Positions 10,909 to 22,817 of a stretch of DNA of 64,000 bases are shown here, in pieces. Position numbers and translations under genes: made by a program. Under the pieces are notes generated by a model. It was not told where the DNA came from and searched no databases. It worked only from the letters and a program-made list of their open reading frames with translations. The stretch is from Trametes villosa (lineage: Eukaryota; Basidiomycota; Agaricomycetes; Polyporales; Polyporaceae), in assembly GCA_002964805.2 (NCBI GenBank), contig PUDQ02000001.1, forward strand, positions 9,138,001-9,202,000, read 5' to 3'. The first letter of the stretch is position 1; each line of letters begins with the position of its first letter.

Positions 10909-13628
10909 CTACGGGTTCTCCCTGAAACCCATCAGGTACTCCATGATATGGATCGCCGCCTGTCTCTCAGTCAGTAACGCCCTTACCAGGAGCTTAGCCA
11001 CACTTACCCTTGGGGAGAACTGCGGCACCCTAAAACGACAGTACAGTCAGCTACTCGCTACTAGGCGGACACATAGCAGAGAGCTCGCGTACATGTGTCC
11101 GCTGAGGGCAACCTCGAAGTAGGTAAGCCCGCGCTCGCTGTGAGCCGTGCCGAGCGCGCCCATCCCGTCCACAATCAGGCTGTCGTTCTTGATGGGCGTC
11201 TGGAAACCCTGCTGGCCGTTCCCTGTCCTCGCTCGTCAGCTTCCGACACAAAGCGCTAAGGCCTTGTCGTTATACTCACACGTCATGCTAGCGAAATGAC
11301 CCATAAGTCAGCGGCCGCCCTCGACATCTCGGATGCGCAGTCAGCGGAGCACTCACTTTTGAATCACAATACGCGTCCCCTCCGCGATCAGGATGAAGTC
11401 CGCAAGCCCATGCACGATCACCGCGCGCTCGCTCTTCTCGATCACGCTCGGCAGCACGGTGAACGCGGGCGGCGCGGAACGATCCCCGCGAGGGAAAACG
11501 TTGATGTCCGAACACTCCGCCCACGTCACGTTGAGCGGCGCGTGGATCGCGCGCTTCACCTCCTCACGATCGAAGTAGATGGGACTCTGAGATTGGAAGA
11601 AGGAGCCGCTGAAGTGGGATACTGGTGAGTGCGCCCACGGTTGTTAAGGGAGAGCGCGAAGGACGTACGGGAAACCGAGGACGTCCCACAGGATCGGCCA
11701 CTTCATCGAGAGTGCACGTCAGCATCCTACCAACAGCTGCTGCGCCGAGGGCTCAGTGACCGAAACTCACCGTGTCGAAGATCCGGTAGATGTTGAATGC
11801 GGGGTTGACGGTGACCGCAGCGTCGAAGATCTCATCCCATAGGTCGCACCCAGGGTCTGCCTCGACGCTCTTACCTGGAAGCGGAAGCAGACCCTTCGGA
11901 GGGTATGTGACATGCTTGTCGAAGTAACCCGTGTATCCGCAGCGTGCAGCAGCCGCGTCCAAATGCGCCATAAAAGTCTGGCTGTGAATGCAGGATAATG
12001 GTGCACGTAGTTTCGGTATGTTGATGCTCGCTAAAATGCGGAGAGAGCGCACGTACTTGAAGGAGAAGACGTTCTCGTACTTGTGTACGAAGTCCACAGC
12101 CGGGATCTGCGTCTGCACCACGTCCCAGCCCAGGACCGCTACGTCATGTCTAATGTCAGCAAACATGATGCGTGTGCGACCAGCGATCAACACTTACGAT
12201 CGGACACCCAGAAGCCAGTCATGTTGAGGTTGAGCGCGGTGGGATGCTCGAAAATGTAGTTTGTGATGTCTGACACGATTGTTAATTCTTTCGCTCCTAG
12301 GAGCAGACGTACCCTGGGCACACTGGCATCGATACGCACATGGAACATACATCCCAGCATACTGAACACACAGCTATCAGCATAGCGAAAAGCGTGTGGC
12401 AAGGAGGTTCACTCACGCTCTCTCCGGTCACGTAGAGCTTCTTACCCTGAAGCTCCTCGAAGACCTCAAGGAACTGTTGCAGGAAGCCCACGACCTCCGC
12501 CGCGACCTGGTCCTCATTCTACCCCCACAAAGAGCGTTCAGTGCCTCTATATGTCTATGCTCTGTAAGGGACACGTACGGTAACGTCTGGCTTTCCTTGG
12601 GAGAAGCCCGTGCCCACGGGCTGTTCCACGAACAAGATGCTCGACAAGTTCGTCCAGCTGAACTCGTTCTGCGTCGGGCGCGCCTGGCCGTATGACCACT
12701 GGAATGGCTGCATACAAACATCACATTAGCTCCGGTGACCGGCAGACGAGTGAGCGCACGCACCCCATTCTCCTGCAAGAGGCCTTCGAGGGAGGAGCAT
12801 CCGGGGCCTCCGTTCGTCCTACCCCAACGTAACGAGCATTAGCTCACACGCTGCTATCACCCGATGGCGCGCTCTATCCGGCGGGCACACAACGTCCCAC
12901 GCAGTGCTTCGGGAAGTCTGACGCCATGCTGGCCCTTCTGCGCTTCCCCCGCGAAATGGAGTGAGCCAGACTGGAGGGTGACGTACCAGAAGATGAGGTC
13001 GTCTAGGCTGCCTTGCGGGCCGGGCGGGAAGAACCAGAAGAAGAGCTGCGAGCGGAGATAGTACGAGGCGGGGCGAGGATCGTCGAAAATCGGCCGCATC
13101 GATAGTCAAGAGCGACCGAGCGTGACCATATGGATCGCGTTTCGAAGCGAAGGTGCAGGAAGCGCAGAAGGATGATTGCATGCGAGGAAGACGGGGGTGA
13201 GATTCCGTGTCGTGTGCTAACATCTGAAGATACGGATGACGCCAGACGTACCTTGCGAGTTTCGTTCGGGTCGCTGCTGATAGGCATAAGGCCGGACCAG
13301 CTGGGCCCAACATCCCAGTCAACATCCGGGATGGACGTTCCGTCGACATAGAACTCTACGGCCCACACGCAGTAAGCAACATCATCCGAGCACCCGAAAC
13401 CCAGATCGAATACATACCGGAAGCGCGCGGGTTCGAGAACGTGATGTTCTTCACTGCAGTACGCGGACCTGCGCTGGCAGCGCGAGGGAGGTTCGCCTTG
13501 ATGCGTGCCGCGGACTCGGCTTGCTTTGCGTGCAGCTCGGCTTTGGTGACCCACTTTGCGTCGACAAGGGTGCTCCACCCCACAACCGCTGCCACAGACA
13601 GGCACGCGGCCAACACGCGTTTGAGCAT
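10909..13628 (-). CDS. Secreted serine carboxypeptidase, S10 family (copy A)
   Basis: The start is ATG 13628, with a signal peptide MLKRVLAACLSVAAVVGW ending near VDA; the stop is TAG 10909 (MEYLMGFRENP). Exons give a Lys/Ala-rich propeptide, then LFFWFFPPGPQGSLDDLIFW, the oxyanion motif NGGPGCSSLEGLL, PVGTGFS, and the nucleophile box KLYVTGES|YAGMYVP (Ser, split by an intron). The Asp region VHGLADFILIAEGTR and the catalytic His in VALSGHMVPQFSP follow. All triad residues are present and several N-x-T/S sequons are visible, so it should be an active, glycosylated acid exopeptidase removing C-terminal residues outside the cell. It is one of four tandem paralogs, separated from the others by the beta-mannosidase gene. 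The Gly-Leu-Ala-Asp Asp motif differs from the GDAD form of yeast CPY. Confidence 0.9.
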
Positions 13629-13775
13629 TGCTGTGTTGACGAGGTCAGTGAGAATGATGCACAGCCGTGATCCAACGAAGGCGACCTACTGCAAGACGAG
13701 TTCCTAAGAGCGAACTTGACAGATCAGCTTGTAGTCCGGCGAGGAAGCCCGGGTACTCTTCGTCTGGCATTTCCC

Positions 13776-13786
13776 TTCTTATACGA
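13776..13786 (-). promoter_or_regulatory. Possible TATA box for S10 copy A
   Basis: On the minus strand the sequence reads CGTATAAGAAG, about 150 bp upstream of ATG 13628. This is farther than in the other three copies (75-95 bp), so it is weaker evidence. Confidence 0.35.
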
Positions 13787-14880
13787 GCTGGGGACGCTCG
13801 GATCTATGTTCCATTGAGATGGAGAGCCTTGCCATCGATGGTTTGCTTCTTCGAAGAAGGTGGCGCGACCGCCCAAGGAGAGCATGTGGTGCGAGCCCCA
13901 TCAGGACAGATGGAACGGTATGTGTTACGGGACGGGATGACCATGCGCTACCGCCTCCTTATCGCGCTATTTTCGGAGGACTGCAGTGGCTGCTTCACGG
14001 GATGCCTGGCGCACATCTCCCGTCGGGGAATGCGACGCATGTATCGACTGAGTTCGCTTGTCAAATCTTCATTTATGCTTCAATCTTGCGTTGGCGTTGA
14101 AGAGGCCTCTGGATACCTGGATCCTTGCTATGACTTGTGAATGTCATGCATACTGCGGCGCCAGATGCTGGGAAAAGAACGTACATACCTCGTGTCACGG
14201 CAGCCAAGTTGTTTGGCGTATATCATGATGCGCTCAAAGCAGCGCCCTTACTGTAAGCGCGGTCTGCGGCGAATGCTGTCCTCGGCAGTCCTCCCAAATA
14301 CTGGCGGGTGAAGGAGGAGGCCGACTTAGGAGAATAGCGCCGACGACTCACAGCAATTTAGCGCCCTTGCATAATGGCACAGCCTTCAAGCTTCAAGTTC
14401 CATCGACTCTGAGTACTTAGCTCGTATCGCTTACTTGTCGCATGCTCCGAATTGGCGTATAGCGAATGAATGGGGGCCAAATACACTCTGGAAGGGCTAT
14501 TTTTGCCTACCCTTACAGTTATTCTGGGGATTTATGGCGCAACGCATTAATGGATACTCAGGTCGCAAAGAAGATGGCGAACTTGCCACGCGTTCCAAGT
14601 CGCTGGCCGCGGCATGAAGTAGTTCGAGCCTGTGCTGGTCAAGTCAAAGGCAAGCTGGAAAGAGTGGGTATTAGGCGAGGCTACTTTCAACTCATTCCGG
14701 AGCCGCATTCTCGGGTTGAGGGTGTTCAGCCGGCCGACTCATGACACCAGTGCACGCGTTCAATCAGTAGCCTGACGGACAAATGAGAGAGATTAAGAAC
14801 TGTGTTCAATAGTAGCGTAGGGGAAAGGCGAAGGGTGTATAAGCGTAGAAACTAGAGAAGCGAGGAATGAGCGTGCGGTA
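13787..14880. other. Intergenic, S10 copy A to beta-mannosidase
   Basis: About 1.1 kb without a recognisable gene. It holds the upstream region of S10 copy A and the 3' region of the mannosidase. Open frames at 13667-14140 on the plus strand have no family resemblance and no credible exon extension. Confidence 0.35.
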
Positions 14881-17800
14881 TCAGAGATGAGTGTTGTTCC
14901 AGAGGGAGCGGACGACGAAGTCCGATGGGGACGGGTTTACGACCGTCGACAGTGCCGTGGACCGGACGAAGCGCACTGTCCAGAATCATGATCAACAGAG
15001 CTCCGGCTATACATAAGAAAGAGAACCTACCGGTGCGATCGGAGCCGGGCACGAGGTAGAAACCGTTCAGCGGTTTGTTGGATGCCGCATCGACGAAGTA
15101 TCCGACCGTCCCCGAGGGGTGATCCATCCATGTGAAGGGCGCGACGCCGCTTTGCGCGGACAGCGTGAAGGTGAGGTCGATCCCGGGTGTAACCTTGATC
15201 TGAGGGTCTACGAGGTGCGAGTTCGCGAGAGACGTCGGCACGAACTGCGTCCGGTACCACCAGGTTAGCTCGGGGAACCCGCGCAGCAGATGTGAGGAAC
15301 GTACGTATTGCTCGTGCGTCATGGTCTGGCCGTCAACCTCTGCTGACAAGCTCAAGAGCATCCACACGTCTTCGACCTTGGCACCGGCGGGAAGGATGTT
15401 GCTGAGGCCCTGTGCCTGGTACGCCACCGTGCTGTTCAGGCTGGGCACCGAGAACGCATGCGACGACGTGTTGAGCTCGCGCCCATGCCAGTCATACCAC
15501 GTCAGCTGCACGACTCCCGCAACCGCCTCCCACAAGTCCGACGCGACCGCGACCTCCAACGTCTCTGTCTCGGGTACCCAGAACGGATACGCCGCGACCG
15601 GCGCAAAGATGTTCGCCAGCGCGTACTGCAGCACCTTCCACCTGCCCGAGTGCTCGATCGCCGCCCAGCTAACGCCCTGCCACACGTCGTTCAGCTGCCA
15701 CACGAGCGCGCCGAGGTTGCGCTCGCCGCGCCCGGACCCACGCCTGTAGAACGCGATCTCGGATTGCATGTACAGCGCCTGGAAGACTTGTGTGCTCCAG
15801 CACCATTGCGCGAACGTCTGGTTCGTGTCGGACGTCCCTGGTGTAGGAAGCCACTGGTTCACGGCGACGGTCATCTCCTTCTGGCCCTCAGGCGCGAGCG
15901 GGTTCGGCCAGAGCAGCCCGAGCGCGGGAGGATGATGGTCGCGCGACATGACGACGGTGGAGTTGAAGGAGAAGTCGTCTGGGGACTGTAGGACTTCCTC
16001 CCAGCTATAGAAGGAAGGCATGGAATGGAATCTGGGAGTAGGATTGTCGCTTGGTTAGGGAGCAGACCAATGGACGCCGAAACACATCACTCACCCGAAC
16101 TCGTTGACAAATCTGGATTGCTTGCGTCAATAAGAGGTCCAACCCAGTCAGTCGCAGAAAAGCGTACCTCGCCACCGGATACGTGCTGTAGTTGAACGAC
16201 TGGGAACTGTCGTAGTTGTAAAGCTCTAGGGTTGACGTCAGCCATGTGTCGCGTAGCTACAACCAGAGGAAGAATATGCACCGGCATTGCCATAGATGTG
16301 GCCTGCGGTCAGATTGTTGAGGCGCAGGACGTACGGCTCCAGGCTAAGGACGCCGTTCGTGGTAGAACAGTCGGTGTATGCGACCTGGCGCCCCCCTTAA
16401 GTTCCACAATCTGCTAGTATGGGGAATTCGCACTCACCGATGACTGTTCCTGCATGACAATGTCGTGCAAAAAGTCTTGGAACAGAAACAAGAACTGCAA
16501 TAAATGAGTCAGTGTGGAAAATATCGCTCAAACTAAACGCTGCACCCACATCATTGAGATAGCGCGGGTCCAATATCGACCCGATAGTCGCGTTCACCAG
16601 CAAAATCGCGGGCTCGATCTCGTTCCCGCCCGCCCACTGCACGTTGCTCGGGTGGCGCTTGATGCGCCGCACGTTCTGCCGCACCTCGCGCTCGACCGAC
16701 TCCAGGAAGAAGTCATTGACGGGGTACGTCGCGTCCGAGAAGCCGAGCTCGGACCACACGAGGATACCGAGCTCATCGCATAGCCCGTAGAAGTCGTACC
16801 CGCCCGTGAGCGCGTCCGAGGGCTGGTAGATGCCGCCGCCCCACACGCGCAGCTGGCATGATCATCAACGGGAAGTGGTGAATGAGGCGTATATGATGCA
16901 GCGAGGAGAGGGATTCGTACCATATTCTGCCCGCCCGCGACGACGCTCTCGAGTATCCAGCGTACTTGTTCTGTCGTGGTACGCGCGTAGAACGGATCGA
17001 ACGGGGTGAGGTTAGAGCCTTTCGAATAGATGGCCTTGCCGTTAATCTCGAAATGCCATTGGTCTCCGGGTGTAATGCCGTGCTCTTCGACGTCCTCTTG
17101 CGAATACGGCGTCTGGGCGAGATAGACCGTCCGGAATCCGCTCCGAGTGGTGTATGCCGCTGGAGGTAGGCCGGCGACGTTCAACGTGATGGAGATATTG
17201 TACAGCTTCGGCGTGCCGTGAGTATGCGGGTACCAGCGCTGGGGTACACCGTTTGAGATCGTGAAAGTAGCGCTAACGAATGTGGAGGCGTTGGTCGCAG
17301 CAGGGATCGGGGACAGCTTCAGCGGGCCTGAGTCGACGTTGATCTCAGGGATAGAGACAGTGATGGTCGGGTTGAGATCGGCACGAATGGACCGCACTGC
17401 GAGCGTGACATTGACAAGCCAGTTCGCGGACTCGTCCGGGCGCACGTTCGGGTTCTGGTCGACCTTCGAGATCTCGAGGGCGGACTCCTCGATGTAGATA
17501 CCAGTGGACTGGGCGGTAAGGAGAGGGTGCGAGGCAGGGGCGTTCGAAGCGCTGCCCTCGGCGTCGGACAATGTGACCAGGAAGGCGGGTTTGAATACGC
17601 CAGAGGGCGCGAAGGCTGGACCCTGGATAATGGCGTGGGCGTGAGCCCGCTGTCGTCGTTTGTAAACCTGCTACATACCCAGTCCCATCCGAAATCCGAT
17701 GAGATTTTCCTGATGAACTGGCGCACACCAGGCCATTCAAACTAAGAAGTACATGAGCGAAATGCCCAAGCTGACACGCGGTAGCTTGACATACGTCGAT

Positions 17801-18428
17801 TGCGATTTGAGACTGCACATCCGGCAGGGAGCTAACGTTCTGCCCGTACACGAAAGGCGACTCGAACGAAATGTTGAGGGTCGTGTCGTTCTTCAAGGGC
17901 GACGCTAGGTAGTCGGTAACATCGTAGACGTACTGCTGGAACTGGTTGTTGACCCATGCGACAGGGTGGCCCGCTACGGTCTTGGAGAAGACTGAGGTTA
18001 GTATTAACATGCATGTGTACATTGGTACGACTCACGATAGTGGCCACAGTGTCAAGCCCGTAGAAAACGAGAAGATCTCTGTCGCTGCTGCTATTGCGCT
18101 GCGAGCGCTGAGCTATGACTGAGCTCAGGTCCGCCTGATAGACCCAGCTGTCGGTGACGATCCACCTCTCGGTGAAATCTACGTCGATCGCTTGTTAGCC
18201 ACGAAAGAAGCCCACAGGAAAACATATATGCGTACCGTTGATGCCCAGCAGCGGCTCGGTGATGACATTCCCCTTCGTCAGATCCAAATGAACCTGCGAA
18301 GGCTGCTGCGCGGGCACTTTGATCAACCCCTCCGCGTTCTGTAGGGACCACTTCAGCTCGGAGAGGCTGAGAACCTCAGCCGCCGCAAGAGCCGCCCCAG
18401 AAGCTAGGGTCAGCAACGGCAGAAGCAT
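14881..18428 (-). CDS. Secreted beta-mannosidase, glycoside hydrolase family 2
   Basis: The start is ATG 18428, with a signal peptide MLLPLLTLASGAALAAA; the stop is TGA 14881. The N-terminal sugar-binding beta domain (LLGINDFTERWIVTDSWVYQ, VAWVNNQFQQYVYDVTDYL) is followed by FIRKISSDFGWDWGPAF, an Ig-like domain (AAYTTRSGFRTVYLAQTPYS) and the TIM barrel. The barrel carries GSNLTPFDPFYARTT, LRVWGGGIYQP, the general acid/base Glu in WAGGNEIEPA, the nucleophile Glu in VNEFGFHSMPS, and a C-terminal region with WQLNDVWQGVSWAAIEHSGR. These are the landmarks of fungal GH2 beta-mannosidases (EC 3.2.1.25), which remove terminal beta-mannose from manno-oligosaccharides and N-glycan cores. Many sequons fit secretion. 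It sits on the same strand inside the S10 carboxypeptidase array. A final short exon ending VRSLWNNTHL completes the protein. Confidence 0.93.
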
Positions 18429-19684
18429 ACTGAAGGAAGGGCGAAGGTCGGGTTGGGGATCGCACTCGAAGTCGGCGACGTGCTTTATACGTTGCGGCAA
18501 GTGCAGGAATCTCAATTACTCCCGGCGTGCCTACGTGCGGCGAAGTGCGCATACGAGCCGACGGCGACCCTTGCTCGCACTATCGCGTCTGTAGGGTTGA
18601 TCGGGGAAAGGGTGACTGTGATTTGCTTGTGAGCGTGATGGGCGAGCGAGCTGGTGCAGTACACTTACCCGAGGAGGCTCGGACATGTCCACCAACTTAC
18701 CGTAAGATCGTGCTGCAGAAACTATGGCGCAGGTTCGTCAGATTCGCAGTCCCGTACAAGTACTGCGAGTGCCCAGCTCGACTGCGAGCCGTAGTTGATA
18801 TCAGGGTCCATCCCGGTCATATGCGGTTTTCGTGTGGGTATCGGTTGAGATTATTGCGCATACTTCAGAAAAGCCGAGGGCGCGGGCTGGTCGGCTACAA
18901 TCGTCACTCAAGTCGGTCTGCCAGGCAGGAATTGTCTACTGTTCTCTACGTCGAGCGGAGCAGTTGGTGCGATGTCTCGGCGTCTTGTCAACGGAGACTC
19001 CTAGTCTAGCCCGATTTTCGCGTGTCGCTGCAGTATCAATGCGGTTCTGTCCGCCCCCCCCCCCATGGGCAGTGTCCCTGTGAATCTTGATGATTAGGTC
19101 GTGAAAGCTCCAAACATCGATGTCGTGAACGTACAAGGACAAATGATGCATTGGCGAGCGACGCTAAATCGGCGCTGATGTCGCTACTACTACCAATACA
19201 GTCGGAGTACTGCGGCATAGCTGCGAGTCAAGACGAGCGAGAGGCGTAAGGAAGTCCAAAGAGTTGGGCTCATAACACTCGCCTTGGCACGTAAGGCCAT
19301 GGTGGTGGAAATTGGGTGGAAGAGAGGGAAACAAGGCGTCTAACTGCAAGCGTCGTCGTCGCCCAATCACCGGTTGGCGCTTAGTCCCAATAAGGCAAAT
19401 CCCGACTGACGCCCTGTATGAGCGGCTAAGCCTATATGTAACGCTCTTCGAAGTTCTCCCATATCCCCGCATTGCTGTTGTTCTCCTTCCACTAGCGTCG
19501 TGCGGATCTCTCAGCACAACAGAGTTATGGTCGTAGGAATCATACAACCCTTCCTCACACATGCGCCTGTGTCCTAGTAGCCCAAGGCCGTCGCGAGCAC
19601 GCCGAGCAACCTCAGATTTTGAAACACCGAGAGCTACACGGATTCCATGCATCTTTGTCCTGAAACCAGGTCCCACTCGACCCC
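18429..19684. other. Intergenic, upstream of beta-mannosidase
   Basis: About 1.25 kb without a convincing gene. A run of 11 C residues lies at about 19054-19064. On the minus strand, 18480-18490 reads CGTATAAAGCA, a possible TATA box for the mannosidase about 55-60 bp upstream of its ATG. Confidence 0.4.
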
Positions 19685-22126
19685 TCAAGGCTTCTCCCTG
19701 AAGCCCATCAGGTACTCCATGATATGGAACGCCGCCTACGGACCCAAACATCAGTCAAACCTTACCAACGTCTGCTCTATCCCCAATCACCACTCACCTT
19801 CGGAGAGAACTGCGGGATCCTGCAACGAAGACCAGTCAGCCACCCACAGTCACGTCATCTACACGGGAAAATGCTACACACATGTGTCCGCTGAGGGCAA
19901 CCTCGTAGTAGGTAAGGCCGCGCTCGGTGTGGCTCGTGCCGAGCGCACCCATGCCGTCGACGATGAAGCTGTCGGGCTTGATAGGCTTGTGGAAGCCCTG
20001 CTTGCCGTTCCCTACACAATCCCTGTCAGCCGTGCGAACCCGCTAATACTGTATGCGACCACATACAGGTCATGCTGTGAAAGACAACTCGTCAGTGGCT
20101 GCGCCACGAAAAGTCCTGGAAGCACGACGCACTTCTGGATCACCACCCTCGTCCCCTCCGCGATCAATATAAAGTCCGCCAAGCCATGCACGATCACCGC
20201 GCGCTCGCTCTTCTCGATCACGCTCGGCAGCACGCTGAACGCGGGCGGGGGCGACGCGTCCCCGTGCGGGAACACGCGTACGTCCGCGCACTCCTCCCAC
20301 GTCACGTTCGCGGGGGCGTGGATCGCGGCCTTGACGTCGGCGCGGTCGAAGTAGATCGGGCTCTGGACCTGAGGGAAGGAGCCGCTGAAACGAGTTTGGG
20401 ATTAGGGTGGTGAAGTGGAAGTGAGCGGGGAAGGACAAACGGGAACCCGAGGACGTCCCACAGGATCGGCCACTATGATCACAAGCCCATCGTCAGTACT
20501 CGCCACCGTTCGAAGAATTGGCGCCGGTATATGCACTTACAGTGTCGAAGATGCGATAGACGTTGAACGCAGGGTTGACCGTCACAGCCGCGTCGAAGAT
20601 CTCGTCCCATACATCGCATCCGCGGTCCGCCCTAGTGCTGTTACCCGGGAGCGGGAGCAGTCCCTTGGGCGGGTACTTGACGTGCTTGTCGAAGTAGCCC
20701 GCGTAGCCGCAACTCTCGGCGACAGAGTCCAGGTGCGCCATGAAGCTCTGGCTGGCGGGCGAGGGTACGTCAGTCGCGGAGTGGTAAAGTGAACGGAGGG
20801 GTATACTCACTTAAATGCGAAGACGTTCTCGTACTTGTGAACGAAGTCCACGGCCGGGATCTGGGTTTGGACTACGTCCCAGCCGAGAACAGCTGCCAGT
20901 GGGCATCGTTTCAGCACACGGCACAACGCATACACGCAGAAAAGAGGCTCACGATCGGATACCCAGAAGCCGGTCATTTTGAGGTTGAGCGCTTGGGGAT
21001 GTTCGAAGATGTAGTTCGTAATGTCTACCATGCCGACATCAGCTGTGTCTCTCATAAAACCCGACCCATGGTACTTACACGGAACGTACATCCCCGCATA
21101 CTAAACGACGGTGTCAGTATGGTGCGGCACTAGGCGAATAAGATCACTTACACTCTCGCCGGTCACGTACAGCTTTTTGTGCTGCAGCTCCTTGAACACC
21201 TCCAAGAATTGCTGCAGGAACCCTACGACTTCCGCCGCGACGTCGTCCTCATTCTGTTCCAGGACGATGGTCAGCGTCCACCGCAGATGCCGTGGATGAG
21301 CTCTACGTACCAGCGCCTCTGGTTTTCCTTGAGAGAAACCGGTTCCGACGGGCTGCTCGACGAAGAGGATGCTGGATAGGTTCGTCCAGCTGAACTCGTT
21401 TTGCGTTGGGTGCGCTTGACCCCAAGACCATTGGAACGGCTAACGTAAACTCAGAGTGAGTACACTATGTGTATGGATAACGCGAAACGGCGAACGTACC
21501 CCATTCTCCTGCAGAAGGCCTTCCAGCGAGGAGCACCCGGGCCCTCCATTTGTCCTGCATGTCGCTAGTGAGCGCATACGCGACGGATTGGCCGAATGAT
21601 ACATACCAGAAGATGAGGTCGTCCAGGCTGCCTCCCGGGCCGGGAGGGAAGAACCAGAAGAACAGCTGCGGGCCGTCAGTTATCACATTACAAAGCCCAG
21701 GGAGGCGAAGTGCCCACGAACGTACCTTGCGCGTTTCGTTAGGGTCGCTGCTGATAGGCAGCAGACCCGACCAGCTGGGTCCAATGTCCCAAGTTACATC
21801 CGGGATGGACGTGCCGTCGACATAGAACTCTTTAGAGCATACATGAGTTAGTTCTCATGTTTGCGCGGGAGCTCGCAACAGGGCATGAGCAAGCTATGCG
21901 ACTCACCGGACGCGCGAGGGTTGGAGAACGTGATGTTCTTGACCCCATGGCCCCTCTTGGAATCGACGGCGCGGGGGAGGGTCGCCTTAACGCGCGCCGC
22001 GGACTCGCGTTGTTTTGCGTGAAGTTCGGCCTTGCTGATGAATTTTGCGTCCACGAGGGCTTGCAGGCCGGCGAACGCTGTCACAACCAACAAAGCGAGC
22101 AGCATCCGGGAGAGCGTTCCCGACAT
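19685..22126 (-). CDS. Secreted serine carboxypeptidase, S10 family (copy B)
   Basis: The start is ATG 22126 (MSGTLSRMLLALLVVTAFAG, signal peptide to VDA) and the stop is TGA 19685 (MEYLMGFREKP). It has the same exon plan as copy A. Motifs seen after splicing are SWSGLLPISSDPNETRK, FFWFFPPGPGGSLDDLIFW, NGGPGCSSLEGLLQENG, PVGTGFS, the nucleophile box GES|YAGMYVP, VHGLADFILIAEGTRVV and ALSGHM. The catalytic Ser, Asp and His are all present. It is nearest in sequence to copy A, including the block HKYENVFAFK and the linker FDKHVKYPPKGLLPLPGNS. It is predicted to be extracellular and most active at acidic pH, as for characterised fungal S10 enzymes. It has its own TATA box, so it is probably transcribed independently of its neighbours. 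Confidence 0.9.
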
Positions 22127-22208
22127 GGTTGAGCGTCGGGGTGCCAGTCCTTGCGCACGGTGGAGGACAGCAGCGAGACGTCGAAAACGCAGAAACCCAG
22201 CTCCGGGC

Positions 22209-22219
22209 TCTATATAAGA
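22209..22219 (-). promoter_or_regulatory. TATA box of S10 copy B
   Basis: The minus strand reads TCTTATATAGA about 85 bp upstream of ATG 22126, a normal distance for a fungal core promoter. Confidence 0.6.
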
Positions 22220-22817
22220 GCCTGCCATATCTCAGATAGTTCTTTGATCTTGTGCATGCGACTCCTTCAAGGAAGAGGAGGACCCTGGGAGATCAACGGA
22301 GCATGTGAACATTCCCCTGCCTGATCAAGAGACTCGGTATCCGGAACGCGAGGGTGTTCTTACGGCAGCGAACCATGCGTCGCCGCGAGTTGCTGCTTAT
22401 CGGGTCTATTTTGAGTGGTGCCAAGGAGCTGCGTTGTGGTCAGAGCTGTCGCCTTCTCTCATAACTCCGCGTCGCGTCGTGTGAGCAGAACACAGAATCG
22501 CATCGGAGTCGGAGGAAGTGAGGAGGAAGAACGAGGAAGAGCAACGCTGCTCCGGAATCCGCGGATCGCGGACGCCCTTATCGCCGTCCGCATCACGACT
22601 GGTCACAAGCACGTGCCGGAGTCACAGCGCGCTTTACAGAGCCGCGCGGGTGGGTCGAGCGTCGTCTCCTCGACGTCCGCCCATGACAGTGCAACGACGG
22701 ATAGTAGGTACCTGGTACCCACTTGCTTAGGAAGGTCTTGAAGTGCTATGCCGCTGACTAGATCGACATGATGGTAGTGTTACAAACTTGAGGCTGCTAC
22801 TCGATTCCTCGCAGGAA
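22220..22817. other. Intergenic, S10 copies B and C
   Basis: About 600 bp carrying the upstream region of copy B and the 3' region of copy C. No gene seen. Confidence 0.4.

Noticed and set aside
19054..19064. Run of 11 C residues
   Set aside because: An isolated homopolymer in a spacer, not associated with any feature; may reflect slippage or sequencing.
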